17,360 nt of DNA from an uncultured Filifactor sp. (GTDB lineage Bacteria > Bacillota > Clostridia > Peptostreptococcales > Filifactoraceae), in NCBI GenBank assembly GCA_947254385.1, contig CAMYCP010000003.1, positions 1 through 17,360 of the forward strand, given 5' to 3'. Numbering within the stretch: the stretch's first letter is position 1; each line of letters starts with the position of its first letter. The notes below the pieces were generated by a model. It was not told where the DNA came from. It was given only the letters and a program-made list of their open reading frames with translations, and made no database searches. Position numbers and translations under genes: made by a program. Below are positions 1 to 7,655 of this stretch, in pieces.

Positions 1-497
1 CTAAGTATAATACTTTTTATCATTTTTTTATTTATTTATTGTTTATTTTAACGTTAATATATCATTATTGTACTACATTTTTTAACGCTTTTAAGTATTA
101 TGTAAATTATGATTAGACATACATACTGCATTTTTTAAAGCTAATCAATACTAGCTGAATGTATCATACTAGATAATATTGTAGAAAAACAAGTATTTTA
201 CTTACACCTTTCTTCCGTTTACCAAATCGTCGCTATCGGAAATAATACTGCAAATCGATAGAAAAATCATTAATGTTATAACGTTTTAGTGGTACTTTTC
301 ACACTTATTTCATTCAAAATGACGCCCAAAGTATGTTCGATGTAATAAATTAAATGATATTTCTATTAAAGAATAGTATAGGTTGTGTTTTTATGTGCAA
401 TATATTTGTTTATAAATGCAAATAGCTATAAATTGTGTTATTATATTAAAAGTAAATGTGAAAACAGTGTAAAAATTTTTAAGAATATGGAGATTTT
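1..497. other. AT-rich intergenic region upstream of the PAP2 gene
   Basis: No convincing gene is seen here on either strand. The first 250 bases are very AT-rich without clear coding signals. Bases 257-379 are a copy of a dispersed repeat (annotated separately). No clear -35/-10 pair stands out before the gene at 498; weak matches exist (TTGTTT at 406 and TATAAA at 427, only 15 bp apart), which I do not call as a promoter. Confidence 0.6.
257..379 (+). repeat. Dispersed intergenic repeat, family 2, copy A
   Basis: This stretch matches the trkA-trkH gap in three blocks in the same order. 'GATAGAAAAATCATTAA' at 257 matches 'GACAGAAAAATCATTAA' at 3055. The block around 'GTTCGAT...TAAATTA' at 334-352 matches 3131-3147. 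'AATGATATTTCTATT' at 353 matches 'AATGATATCTCTATC' at 3246. The last block forms a small hairpin, CTATT/AATAG at 363-376. In the other copy the stem is CTATC/GATAG, a compensating change. Confidence 0.55.
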
Positions 498-1025
498 ATG
501 GCAGAAAATTTGGAATTTAAGATTTTGTATCGCATACAAAACAAGTATTCACCGTTTTGGGATAATTTTGCGGTTATATTGGATGCCTTATTTAAGTATG
601 GCGCTCTTTTGATAGTAATTACCGCAGTATTTCTGTATTTTAAAAAGACGCGCCGAATCGGGGAAAGCATGATGATATCCCTCATTTTGTCGCTCGTTGT
701 ATGTAATATGTTTTTAAAACCCCTGATTGGACGAACCAGACCATTTGTTCTCGATCCGTACGTATATATGCTTATTTCTCCCCCTACGGACGGAAGTTTT
801 CCGTCGGGGCATACCTACAGTACATTTGCGTGGGCGACGGCGCTATTTTTGCATAAACGTATCTGGGGACTTTTGGCGCTTTTTGTCGCATTCGGCGTAG
901 GCTTGTCAAGGCTCTATCTCTTTGTACACTACCCTTCAGATGTTGCGGCGGGGGCTGTGCTTGGAATTTTGACTGCCGTCATATCCGAAAAATTGATACT
1001 CCTCACGGAGAAAAGCAAAAAATGA
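498..1025 (+). CDS. PAP2-family membrane phosphatase
   Basis: A 175-residue membrane protein of the PAP2 (type 2 phosphatidic acid phosphatase) superfamily, which removes phosphate from lipid phosphates such as undecaprenyl pyrophosphate or phosphatidylglycerol phosphate. All three signature motifs are present: K74 to R81-P82, PSGH at 102-105, and SR at 137-138 leading to the catalytic His144 in HYPSD. Hydrophobic segments lie at about 36-48, 57-73, 107-118, 124-138 and 150-168. The ATG at 498 has GGAG at 489-492. The stop overlaps the start of rlmH by 4 bp (ATGA), so the two are probably co-translated. The exact lipid substrate cannot be read from the sequence; undecaprenyl pyrophosphate recycling is a common role for such small members. 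Confidence 0.9.
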   Translation: MAENLEFKILYRIQNKYSPFWDNFAVILDALFKYGALLIVITAVFLYFKKTRRIGESMMISLILSLVVCNMFLKPLIGRTRPFVLDPYVYMLISPPTDGSFPSGHTYSTFAWATALFLHKRIWGLLALFVAFGVGLSRLYLFVHYPSDVAAGAVLGILTAVISEKLILLTEKSKK

Positions 1026-1432
1026 AACTCATAGCCGTCGGCAATTTAAAAGAAACATATCTTAGAAATATGCAGGAAAAATTTATCAAAAACATACCCG
1101 ATTTTACTTTAACGGAACTTAAAGCCGAACCCGTAAAAGATAACGTTTTAAAGGCGTTGGATATTGAGGCGGAGCGAATACTTAAAAAAATATACCCGAA
1201 TGAATATGTGGTATTATGTGATTTGGCGGGCAAAAAAGTAACCGAGGATCTGATTAAAAGGGATTTAAAATTTGAAAACGTTACTTTTGTAATAGGTTCA
1301 AGCTACGGCTTATCCGAAAAAGTAAAAAGACGAGCCGACGTAAGGTACAATTTTTCGAATATGACTTTTCCTCATCAGCTTTTCAGAATGGTATTGCTTG
1401 AAATTTTGAGCAATATAGCGCTTGAACGGTAA
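1022..1432 (+). CDS. rlmH: RlmH, 23S rRNA pseudouridine-1915 N3-methyltransferase, shortened C-terminus
   Basis: A SPOUT-class methyltransferase that uses S-adenosylmethionine to methylate pseudouridine 1915 in helix 69 of 23S rRNA. Family landmarks visible: KLIAVGNLKETYL at the N-terminus, the cofactor-loop motif FVIGSSYGLSEKV (89-101) and MTFPHQLFRMVLLE (114-127). The protein is 136 residues; family members are usually near 155-160. After LLE the normal tail, of the form EQIYRA...YHK, is replaced by ILSNIALER and a stop. That tail belongs to the knotted cofactor site in known structures, so activity here is uncertain. A MITE-like repeat starts about 30 bp past the stop. Either this lineage has a short form or the 3' end has decayed. 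The start overlaps the preceding stop by 4 bp. Confidence 0.85.
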   Translation: MKLIAVGNLKETYLRNMQEKFIKNIPDFTLTELKAEPVKDNVLKALDIEAERILKKIYPNEYVVLCDLAGKKVTEDLIKRDLKFENVTFVIGSSYGLSEKVKRRADVRYNFSNMTFPHQLFRMVLLEILSNIALER

Positions 1433-1462
1433 CAGTCTTGAAGACACGTTATAGCCTTTATA

Positions 1463-1533
1463 ATGTCCCTAAAAACTGATACACTGTAAACTCAATATTT
1501 TATTTTTTAAAAATGAAGTTTTTAGAGCTTTCC
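1463..1533 (-). repeat. Dispersed MITE-like repeat, family 1, copy 3
   Basis: Read on the minus strand, this starts GGAAAGCTCTAAAAACTTC and contains the core 'AAAAAATAAAATATTGA' followed by 'TTTACAGTGTATCA'. It ends in TTTTTAGGGAC, roughly the inverse of its start. The same layout and core occur at 14675-14770 and 14856-14938 on the plus strand. It lies just downstream of rlmH. Confidence 0.6.
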
Positions 1534-1541
1534 TAAGGTTG

Positions 1542-1603
1542 TATTGCAAAAAATTCAGTTAAAACTAATACCGACATTTCTTATGCAACTTGGTATTATA
1601 TGG
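1542..1603 (+). repeat. Dispersed structured repeat, family 3, copy 1 (upstream of trkA)
   Basis: About 62 bases that align with 7727-7788: 'TATTGCAAAAAATT' versus 'TATTACAAAAAATT', a shared central TTATGCAA and similar ends. A stem AATACCG (1567-1573) pairs with TGGTATT (1591-1597). In the other copy the stem is ATACTG/CAGTAT, so a C-G pair has become T-A. It sits 37 bp before trkA and could be part of its leader. Confidence 0.5.
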
Positions 1604-1639
1604 TGTATGGAAGTTTTATATTAATAATTTGGAGAATTT

Positions 1640-2995
1640 ATGAAGATAGTTATAATAGGTGCGGGCAAGGTAGGCGAGGCGTTGATAGAACACCTGTCCG
1701 AAGAAGAACACAGCATAACCGTCGTGGATTTAAAAGCCGACTTGGTCGAAAAACTCAGAGATCATTTTGATATAATCGGCGTGGTCGGCAACGGTGCAAG
1801 CTATGATGTGCAAAAACAGACGGAAATGGAGAATGCCGATATGTTGATTGCCGTCACCAACTCCGATGAGGCGAATATCTTGTGTTGCCTGACCGGCAAA
1901 CGCATGGGAGCTAAATATTCGGTAGCCAGAGTTAGAAATCCCGAATATTCGAGCCATATCGACTTCATGATGGAAGATTTGGGAATAAACCTCATCATAA
2001 ACCCCGAGCTTGAGGCGGCAAACGATATCTACCGCATTTTAAGCTATCCTATGGCTGTGAGCGTGGAAACCTTCGCCAAAGGCAAAGTCAAAATGTTCGG
2101 CATAGACCTTGACGAAGATACCGACCTTGACGGAGTAAGTCTTATAGACTTAAAAAAAGAATACGGACACGATATCCTGGCGTGTATAGTTGAAAGAGAT
2201 GACAAAGTAACCATTCCCGACGGCAATTTTAAACTTCACGGGGGCGATCGCATCTACGTGACCGGCGAACTTTTTAAACTGCAAAACTTTTTTAAATCGC
2301 AGAAAATTTTTAAATCTCGTGCCAAAAGCGTTATGATAATAGGCGGAGGAAAAATCACCTACTATCTATGTAAAATGCTCGTAAAAAACAAGGTGGAAGT
2401 AAAAATAATAGAAATAGATAAAAAGCGCTGTGAAGAATTGAGCCGTTTGATACCTAAAGTTGAAATAATAAATAACGACGGCAGTTTGCAGGAAGTTATG
2501 GAAGAGGAACATATAGCAAGCTACGATGTGGCGATATCCTTAACAAATATCGACGAAGAAAATATAATAATCTCACTTTACGCCAAGGATAAAGGGGTCA
2601 ACAAAACAATCACCAAGCTGAGCCGCAGAGATTTGATAAAAATCCTCGAACGTGTCGGGCTGGACACTCCTATAACTCCCAAAGATATAGCCGCCAACCG
2701 GATTGTAAGATATGTAAGGGCCAAACAAAATTCCATAGGCAGCAGCGTGGAAACCTTGTACAAAACGGCGGGCGACAAAGTGGAATCCCTCGAATTTAAA
2801 GTAAGCTCCACATTTAAAGGAGCGGGAATAACCTTAAGAGATTTAAAACTTAAGAGTAATATACTCATAGCCTTGATAATACGCGATCGCCGTACAATAT
2901 ACCCCCGCGGGAACGACGCTATAGAATGTGGCGACAGAGTGATAGTAGTTACCACGCATCTGTATCTCGACGATCTTAACGATATTTTGTTGTAA
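1640..2995 (+). CDS. trkA: TrkA, regulatory subunit of the Trk potassium uptake system
   Basis: A 451-residue peripheral membrane protein that binds NAD(H) or nucleotides and gates the potassium channel protein TrkH on the cytoplasmic side. It has the duplicated TrkA layout: a first Rossmann (RCK-N) domain from residue 1 with GAGKVG at 7-12 and an acidic residue ending strand 2 in VVDLK, then a TrkA-C domain around 145-225. A second Rossmann domain starts near 230 with GGGKIT in place of the usual GxGxxG, followed by a second TrkA-C domain at about 370-451. Length matches full-size TrkA. The ATG has GGAG nine to twelve bases upstream. trkH follows after 359 bp on the same strand; the two normally work together although they need not be in one transcript here. 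Confidence 0.95.
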   Translation: MKIVIIGAGKVGEALIEHLSEEEHSITVVDLKADLVEKLRDHFDIIGVVGNGASYDVQKQTEMENADMLIAVTNSDEANILCCLTGKRMGAKYSVARVRNPEYSSHIDFMMEDLGINLIINPELEAANDIYRILSYPMAVSVETFAKGKVKMFGIDLDEDTDLDGVSLIDLKKEYGHDILACIVERDDKVTIPDGNFKLHGGDRIYVTGELFKLQNFFKSQKIFKSRAKSVMIIGGGKITYYLCKMLVKNKVEVKIIEIDKKRCEELSRLIPKVEIINNDGSLQEVMEEEHIASYDVAISLTNIDEENIIISLYAKDKGVNKTITKLSRRDLIKILERVGLDTPITPKDIAANRIVRYVRAKQNSIGSSVETLYKTAGDKVESLEFKVSSTFKGAGITLRDLKLKSNILIALIIRDRRTIYPRGNDAIECGDRVIVVTTHLYLDDLNDILL

Positions 2996-3002
2996 ATCTC
3001 TA

Positions 3003-3037
3003 AAAACTTATGAAAATCAGATATTATCATAAGTTTT
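3003..3037 (+). terminator. Hairpin just after trkA, possible weak terminator
   Basis: A perfect 11-bp inverted repeat, AAAACTTATGA (3003-3013) and TCATAAGTTTT (3027-3037), with a 13-base loop, begins a few bases past the trkA stop. The T-tract after the stem is short and the stem is AT-rich, so termination would be weak. Its left flank, TCTCTAAAAACTT, resembles the ends of the family 1 repeats, so it may be part of a mobile-type repeat instead. Confidence 0.4.
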
Positions 3038-3054
3038 ATCTTATAGTAAAAGCC

Positions 3055-3273
3055 GACAGAAAAATCATTAAGGTCGCACTTTTGAAGAGCAAATCGGCAC
3101 ACTCGCTTTGTTTTCGGTGAAACGCGAAGTGTTCGATTCAGTAAATTATATTTAGAAATAATTTTTCAACCTAAATTAGCTGGGGAGTGCTTTTTAACGA
3201 TTGCGACAATTAGTAGAACTCTAAAGTGGCGGTCACGATAAATTTAATGATATCTCTATCATAAGGATAGTAT
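3055..3273 (+). repeat. Dispersed intergenic repeat, family 2, copy B (between trkA and trkH)
   Basis: Homologous to 257-379 but split: bases 3055-3149 match the first part and 3238-3273 the last part, with about 90 bp of unrelated sequence between. The first part can fold into a long imperfect hairpin: AATCG (3092) with CGATT (3134-3138), ACACT (3099) with AGTGT (3128), and CGC (3104) with GCG (3124). The last part holds the CTATC/GATAG hairpin at 3256-3270. Confidence 0.55.
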
Positions 3274-3293
3274 TAATTTTTAAAGAATGTATT

Positions 3294-3327
3294 GCATTTT
3301 TAGAGAACTTATTATTTTAAAAAATGC
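3294..3327 (+). other. Inverted repeat just upstream of trkH
   Basis: GCATTTTT (3294-3301) and AAAAATGC (3320-3327) form a perfect 8-bp stem with an 18-base loop, ending 27 bp before the trkH start. It could be an operator or a leader hairpin. No clean promoter is visible next to it. Confidence 0.4.
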
Positions 3328-3354
3328 GCTATTTTTAAATACAAAAGGAAAATC

Positions 3355-4821
3355 ATGATTAAACCATATTCAAATATGAACTTTGAAATGATAAGGTATA
3401 TAATCTCAAACATAATGAGAATAGAAGCTTATCTTATGACGGTTCCGCTCGCCATATCCCTCTATTTGAAGGAAGACTCCGCCAAAGGCTTTGTAATCAG
3501 CATTTTTATACTGATTTTACTTTCCTTCTTTCTTTCACGCAAAAATCCGACCAAAACCGAATTTTACGCCAAAGAAGGCATGATAATGGTATCTTTGGCG
3601 TGGGTTATCTTATCTCTTTTTGGGAGTTTACCGTTCTATATAAGCCGTGAAATCCCGATTTTTATAGATGCGTTTTTTGAAACCGTATCCGGTTTTACAA
3701 CCACGGGCGCAACAATACTTAACGATATAGAAAGCATGAGCAAAGGGCTGCTCTTTTGGCGGTCGCTTACGCACTGGATAGGCGGCATGGGTGTGCTTGT
3801 GTTTGCAATGGCGGTTCTTCCACAACAAAACGACAACGGAATGTACATAATGAAAGCCGAAGTCCCGGGACATTCAGTCGGCAAACTGGTGGCGAAAGCC
3901 TCATACACGGCACGAATACTCTACGGAATTTATATTTTCTTAACCGTCGTGGAAATCGTCCTCCTGCTTGCGGGGGATATGAGCTTGTACGACAGTTGTA
4001 TCCACGCCATGTCTACCGGCGGAACAGGCGGATTTTCATGTCGTAACGCAAGCGTTGCATACTATGACAGCGCCTATATAGATACGGTAATAAGCGTATT
4101 TATGGTACTCTTCGGAATAAATTTCAACCTGTACTATTTCATCTTAATAGGAGAATTAAAAAATTTTTATAAAAGTGAAGAACTTAGGACATACCTTGGA
4201 ATAATCTTTGTAGCTACGGCTCTGATAGTTTTAAATATCTATCCTCAAATCGGATCCGTATCTCATGCAATTAGGCTTGCATTCTTTCAAGTCTCGTCCA
4301 TAATCACCACCACGGGTTTTATAACGGCTGACTATACAAAATGGCCTTTATTTTCCCAAGGCATACTCATGCTTATAATGTTTATCGGGGCAATGTCCGG
4401 TTCTACCGGAGGCGGAATAAAAGTATCGCGTGCAGTCATAGCTACCAAAAAAGCATTTGTGGAACTTAAACGCACCGTACACCCGAAACGGATAAAATCC
4501 ATAAATTTTGAGGGAAAACCGATAAACGACGGAGTAATAGACGCAATTTTCGGCTATCTATGGCTCTACATCCTAATATATCTTATATCGTGTATGCTGC
4601 TTTTATTTCAAAATTTTGATATGCTCTCCGTATTCGGGGCGGTTACAACCTGCATAAACAACGTAGGGCCGGGGCTTGGGATATGTAACCCCGTATCCAA
4701 CTTTGCGGAATTTGATTTTGTATCCAAAATCGTCCTCTCCTTTGATATGCTGGCGGGACGGCTTGAGATATTTCCTATGGTGGCACTCTTCATGCCGTTT
4801 ATGTGGCGCAAGAGAGGATAA
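3355..4821 (+). CDS. trkH: TrkH, potassium-translocating membrane subunit
   Basis: A 488-residue integral membrane protein of the TrkH/TrkG/KtrB family, the potassium-conducting pore of the Trk system. The four pore-loop filter segments are all visible: TTTGAT at 115-120, STGGTGGFS at 220-228, TTTGF at 318-322 and NNVGPG at 435-440. Other family hallmarks are HWIGGMGVLVF (140-150), MSGSTGGGIKVSR (347-359) and the C-terminal LAGRLEIFP (466-474). The length is that of TrkH. The ATG is preceded by AAAAGGAAAA. The filter glycines are intact, so the transporter is probably functional with trkA. No terminator is seen between this gene and the aldolase gene downstream. Confidence 0.95.
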   Translation: MIKPYSNMNFEMIRYIISNIMRIEAYLMTVPLAISLYLKEDSAKGFVISIFILILLSFFLSRKNPTKTEFYAKEGMIMVSLAWVILSLFGSLPFYISREIPIFIDAFFETVSGFTTTGATILNDIESMSKGLLFWRSLTHWIGGMGVLVFAMAVLPQQNDNGMYIMKAEVPGHSVGKLVAKASYTARILYGIYIFLTVVEIVLLLAGDMSLYDSCIHAMSTGGTGGFSCRNASVAYYDSAYIDTVISVFMVLFGINFNLYYFILIGELKNFYKSEELRTYLGIIFVATALIVLNIYPQIGSVSHAIRLAFFQVSSIITTTGFITADYTKWPLFSQGILMLIMFIGAMSGSTGGGIKVSRAVIATKKAFVELKRTVHPKRIKSINFEGKPINDGVIDAIFGYLWLYILIYLISCMLLLFQNFDMLSVFGAVTTCINNVGPGLGICNPVSNFAEFDFVSKIVLSFDMLAGRLEIFPMVALFMPFMWRKRG

Positions 4822-4824
4822 AAT

Positions 4825-4853
4825 TTGATAAAAAAACGACATTAGTGTATATT
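4825..4853 (+). promoter_or_regulatory. Predicted sigma-70-type promoter for the aldolase gene
   Basis: TTGATA (4825-4830) and TATATT (4848-4853) are separated by exactly 17 bp; each matches the consensus at five of six positions. Transcription would begin near 4860, about 37 bp before the aldolase ATG. This suggests the aldolase is expressed separately from trkH. Confidence 0.6.
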
Positions 4854-4896
4854 GTATGTATGGAAAACGGTTTATAAAACTTTACAGGAGGTAATC

Positions 4897-5784
4897 ATGA
4901 ACAGAGCACAACTTGAACGTATGCAAAACGGCAAAGGATTTATTGCGGCACTGGATCAAAGCGGCGGCAGCACGCCCAAAGCGCTCAAAAAATACGGCAT
5001 AGCTGAAACCGAATACAAAAACGATGAAGAAATGTTCGACCTTATCCACAAAATGAGAGAAAGAATAATCAAAAGCCCTTCATTTACGAGCGAACACATA
5101 CTGGGCGCAATTCTGTTTGAAAAAACAATGGACAGAACAATTGACGGCATCGACAGCGCCGACTTTTTGTGGGATACAAAAGGCGTAGTACCGTTTTTGA
5201 AAGTTGACAAAGGCTTAGCCGAACTTCAAAACGGAGTACAACTTATGAAACCGATGCCGAATTTGGAAGAACTCTTGGACAGAGCCGTAAAAAAACACAT
5301 ATTCGGCACTAAAATGCGCTCCGTAATAAAAGAAAAAAACGAAACCGGCATCAAAAAAGCAGTTAAACAACAATTTGAAACGGCAAAAAAAATAATATCT
5401 AAAGGCCTTGTACCTATAATAGAACCCGAAGTTGACATAAATGCACCGGATAAAGCCGAAATAGAAACTATCTTGCACGCCGAACTTAAAAATCATATCG
5501 AAAAATTGACTGCAAATGAACTCATAATGCTGAAACTTACAATTCCGACAAACCCCGATCTCTATCTTGACTTGACGAAACTACAAAGCGTAGTTAGAGT
5601 TGTGGCGTTGTCCGGCGGATATTCGAGAGAAAAAGCGAACGAACTCCTTTCATTAAATCACGACATGATAGCAAGTTTTTCCCGAGCCTTGACCGAAGGC
5701 ACGAACGCAAAGCAAAGCGACGATGAATTTGACGAAACACTCAAAACCTCTATAAAATCAATATATGACGCATCCATAAAATAA
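4897..5784 (+). CDS. fda: Class I fructose-bisphosphate aldolase
   Basis: A 295-residue cytoplasmic glycolytic enzyme that reversibly splits fructose 1,6-bisphosphate into dihydroxyacetone phosphate and glyceraldehyde 3-phosphate through a lysine Schiff base. It resembles the short class I aldolases of Firmicutes such as staphylococcal FdaI (about 296 residues). Visible landmarks: [17 protein letters not shown] (14-30), VPFLKVDKG (98-106), EPEVD (176-180), the likely Schiff-base Lys213 in MLKLTIPT, and the phosphate-binding ALSGGYSR (237-244). The open frame extends to a TTG at 4852, but the ATG at 4897 has a perfect AGGAGG (4886-4891) five bases upstream, and the protein then begins like its homologues. 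gpmA, another glycolytic gene, follows. Confidence 0.95.
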   Translation: MNRAQLERMQNGKGFIAALDQSGGSTPKALKKYGIAETEYKNDEEMFDLIHKMRERIIKSPSFTSEHILGAILFEKTMDRTIDGIDSADFLWDTKGVVPFLKVDKGLAELQNGVQLMKPMPNLEELLDRAVKKHIFGTKMRSVIKEKNETGIKKAVKQQFETAKKIISKGLVPIIEPEVDINAPDKAEIETILHAELKNHIEKLTANELIMLKLTIPTNPDLYLDLTKLQSVVRVVALSGGYSREKANELLSLNHDMIASFSRALTEGTNAKQSDDEFDETLKTSIKSIYDASIK

Positions 5785-5792
5785 AACTGTAT

Positions 5793-5887
5793 AAATAAGG
5801 AAGTTGTGAAACAAAAATTCTTAATGCACAAATTTACAACATAAGATTTTACACGGTTTTACAAACTTCCTTATTTTGTTGTAAAAC
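5793..5887 (+). terminator. Complex inverted repeats after the aldolase gene, terminator with a competing hairpin
   Basis: AAATAAGGAAGTT (5793-5805) pairs with AACTTCCTTATTT (5864-5876). The stem can extend through TTGTGAAAC (5804-5812) pairing with GTTTTACAA (5856-5864), giving about 20 bp with one bulge and a long loop. GTTTTACAA can instead pair perfectly with TTGTAAAAC (5879-5887). The two folds are mutually exclusive, as in terminator/antiterminator pairs. The T-tract is short (TTATTTTGTT), so strength is uncertain. Confidence 0.5.
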
Positions 5888-5937
5888 AACGAATAATATA
5901 TCAATTCCTTTTTACAATACACATTTTATCGGATTTT

Positions 5938-5981
5938 CCGGTGTGATATTTTTTGTTAATTCGTTCATTTTTTAACACCGG
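5938..5981 (+). other. Hairpin upstream of gpmA
   Basis: CCGGTGT (5938-5944) and ACACCGG (5975-5981) form a 7-bp GC-rich stem around a 30-base AT-rich loop. It lies just before the predicted gpmA promoter and could be an operator-like site. No function can be assigned. Confidence 0.35.
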
Positions 5982-5992
5982 TAAATATTATA

Positions 5993-6022
5993 TTTTCAAT
6001 AAAACGGCTATGTAAATATAAC
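5993..6022 (+). promoter_or_regulatory. Possible promoter for gpmA
   Basis: TTTTCA (5993-5998) and TATAAC (6017-6022) are 18 bp apart. The -10 is good and the -35 is weak. Transcription would start about 18 bp before the gpmA ATG at 6047. Confidence 0.35.
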
Positions 6023-6046
6023 TTTTAAATTATTCAGGAGGAGATT

Positions 6047-6793
6047 ATGAAAAAATTAGTTTTAATTCGCCACGGGGAAAGCGAATGGAACAAACTCAAC
6101 CTATTTACCGGCTGGACGGACGTACCCTTGTCCGAACAGGGGAAAAAAGAAGCCTGGGAAGGCGCAAAAACGCTTAAAGCCGAAGGCTACGACTTTGACA
6201 TATGCTTCACATCGTACCTAAAACGTGCCATACACACACTCAACATCGTACTTGACGAAATGGACAGAAACTTTTTGCCCGTGCATAAAACATGGCGCCT
6301 TAACGAACGCCACTACGGCGCACTGCAAGGCTTGAACAAATCGGAAACTGCGGCAAAATACGGAGAAGAACAGGTAAAAATCTGGAGAAGATCATTCGAC
6401 GTGCGACCGCCCGAACTTGCACCGAACGACGAAAGAAGCCCCCGCAACATGATTGCATATAGAGACGTGGACAAAAACCTGCTCCCCCTTGCCGAATGTC
6501 TTAAAGACACGATAGCACGGGTAGTGCCGTACTATGAAGAAAACATCAAACCCGCCATGGACGAAGGCAAACGCGTACTCGTCGTGGCTCACGGCAACTC
6601 CATAAGATCGCTTGTAAAATACATCGAAAACATCTCCGATGATGAAATCACCGCCGTCAATATCCCGACCGGCATCCCCTTGGTATATGAACTTGAAGAT
6701 GACTATTCATTCATAAAAAAATACTATCTCGGCGACGCTGAAAAAATAAAATTAAAAATAGAAAGCGTCAAAAATCAAGGCAAGAAAAAATAA
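6047..6793 (+). CDS. gpmA: 2,3-bisphosphoglycerate-dependent phosphoglycerate mutase
   Basis: A 248-residue glycolytic enzyme interconverting 3- and 2-phosphoglycerate through a phosphohistidine. It carries the histidine-phosphatase motif RHGESEWN (8-15) with His9 as the phosphorylated residue, FTGWTDVPLSEQG (20-32), the catalytic acid Glu87 in RLNERHYGALQG, RRSFDVRPP (114-122), and the second histidine His182 in VVAHGNSIRSLV. These features separate it from the cofactor-independent enzyme. Length matches GpmA. The start has AGGAGG (6036-6041) five bases upstream. The M15 peptidase gene begins 12 bp after the stop, so they are likely co-transcribed although their roles do not obviously connect. 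Confidence 0.97.
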   Translation: MKKLVLIRHGESEWNKLNLFTGWTDVPLSEQGKKEAWEGAKTLKAEGYDFDICFTSYLKRAIHTLNIVLDEMDRNFLPVHKTWRLNERHYGALQGLNKSETAAKYGEEQVKIWRRSFDVRPPELAPNDERSPRNMIAYRDVDKNLLPLAECLKDTIARVVPYYEENIKPAMDEGKRVLVVAHGNSIRSLVKYIENISDDEITAVNIPTGIPLVYELEDDYSFIKKYYLGDAEKIKLKIESVKNQGKKK

Positions 6794-6805
6794 AAGGAGA
6801 GTGTG

Positions 6806-7600
6806 ATGAAACGATTAAAAGCTTTAACGGCGTTGACTTTGACGCTTATTTTGCTGTCAAGTCCGGTGTCGGCGTTAACTTACACGGAACAGAATTTAGG
6901 TACGGACGGTAGCGGTTATGATTTTATTTTGATAACTTACAGTGACGGAACGCAAGAAATAGAAACACGTCCGACCGTTATATCGAATGTTCCGTCGGGC
7001 TTTGACGATTATATTCCGGACGAACCCGACACTCAAATCACGGGTTATTACAAATACTGTAAACCGTGTGCAAAACCCGAAATGCAAAGACTTATAGGCT
7101 TATCCTACAGTCGCATAACCGATGCGAAAAGTGCCAAAGAACGTATGGTCACATTTAAAGTTCCCGTATGGCAAATCGGCAAAAACGGACAAAAAGTTAC
7201 CAAATACATGAGCCTCACCGTAATGCAACACATTGCGGACGATGTAAAAGAAATCTTCAATGAAATATACAACGGTCCCGAAAAATTTCCGATTCACGAA
7301 CTCGGCGGTTACGCTTGGAGAAGTAACGGCAAAAACAGTTTCCACTCCACGGGACTTGCAATAGACATAAATCCCACATGGAATCCGCAGTTTGAATATG
7401 AAGGCGGGAAACCGCTGGTAGGCAGCTACTATGCTCCCGGCACCGAACCGCGTTCCATAGGAGAAGACTCCGATGTCGTAAAAGCTTTCTTGGGACATGG
7501 CTGGAGATGGGGCAGAGAATATAGTCGTCCCGATTATATGCACTTCGATTTCAGCGATTTTGTCGATCCGAGTGAAGAATACAATTATGACGGCTTTTAA
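6806..7600 (+). CDS. Secreted M15-family peptidase, D,D-carboxypeptidase-like
   Basis: A 264-residue exported zinc peptidase predicted to trim peptidoglycan stem peptides. A signal peptide occupies about 1-24 (two positive residues, a Leu/Thr-rich core, then VSA before the probable cleavage). The C-terminal domain has the M15 zinc motif S178-x-H180-xx-G183-x-A185-x-D187, HGWRWG (231-236), and the second zinc ligand His246 in YMHFDF. This is the arrangement of the VanY-like and phage endolysin-type (L-Ala-D-Glu or D-Ala-D-Ala) M15 peptidases; the exact bond cannot be told. A paired CxxC at 85-88 (CKPC) lies in the otherwise unassigned N-terminal half. A GTG at 6803 is in frame, but the ATG at 6806 is better placed behind AAGGAGA (6794-6800). 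It follows gpmA by 12 bp. Confidence 0.88.
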   Translation: MKRLKALTALTLTLILLSSPVSALTYTEQNLGTDGSGYDFILITYSDGTQEIETRPTVISNVPSGFDDYIPDEPDTQITGYYKYCKPCAKPEMQRLIGLSYSRITDAKSAKERMVTFKVPVWQIGKNGQKVTKYMSLTVMQHIADDVKEIFNEIYNGPEKFPIHELGGYAWRSNGKNSFHSTGLAIDINPTWNPQFEYEGGKPLVGSYYAPGTEPRSIGEDSDVVKAFLGHGWRWGREYSRPDYMHFDFSDFVDPSEEYNYDGF

Positions 7601-7601
7601 G

Positions 7602-7655
7602 AAAATGTCGCCGAAAATCTGTTTTTTGGATTAAGGCGACATTTTTTGTTTTTTT
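7602..7655 (+). terminator. Strong intrinsic terminator after the M15 peptidase
   Basis: An 11-bp stem AAAATGTCGCC (7602-7612) with GGCGACATTTT (7635-7645), a 22-base loop, and runs of six and seven T (7642-7647, 7649-7655). It closes the gpmA-peptidase unit. Confidence 0.9.

Noticed and set aside
202..270. Minus-strand 22-residue ORF ending DSDDLVNGRKV
   Set aside because: The tail looks protein-like, but the frame is tiny, has no clear ribosome site and lies partly inside the family 2 repeat.
2578..3102. 174-residue minus-strand ORF
   Set aside because: It overlaps the 3' half of trkA in antisense, has a composition typical of shadow frames and no recognisable family.
2996..3354. Cyclic di-AMP (ydaO-type) riboswitch controlling Trk
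   Set aside because: Potassium transporters often carry one, but neither the trkA nor the trkH upstream region shows its long GC-rich conserved core; only repeats and short hairpins are seen.
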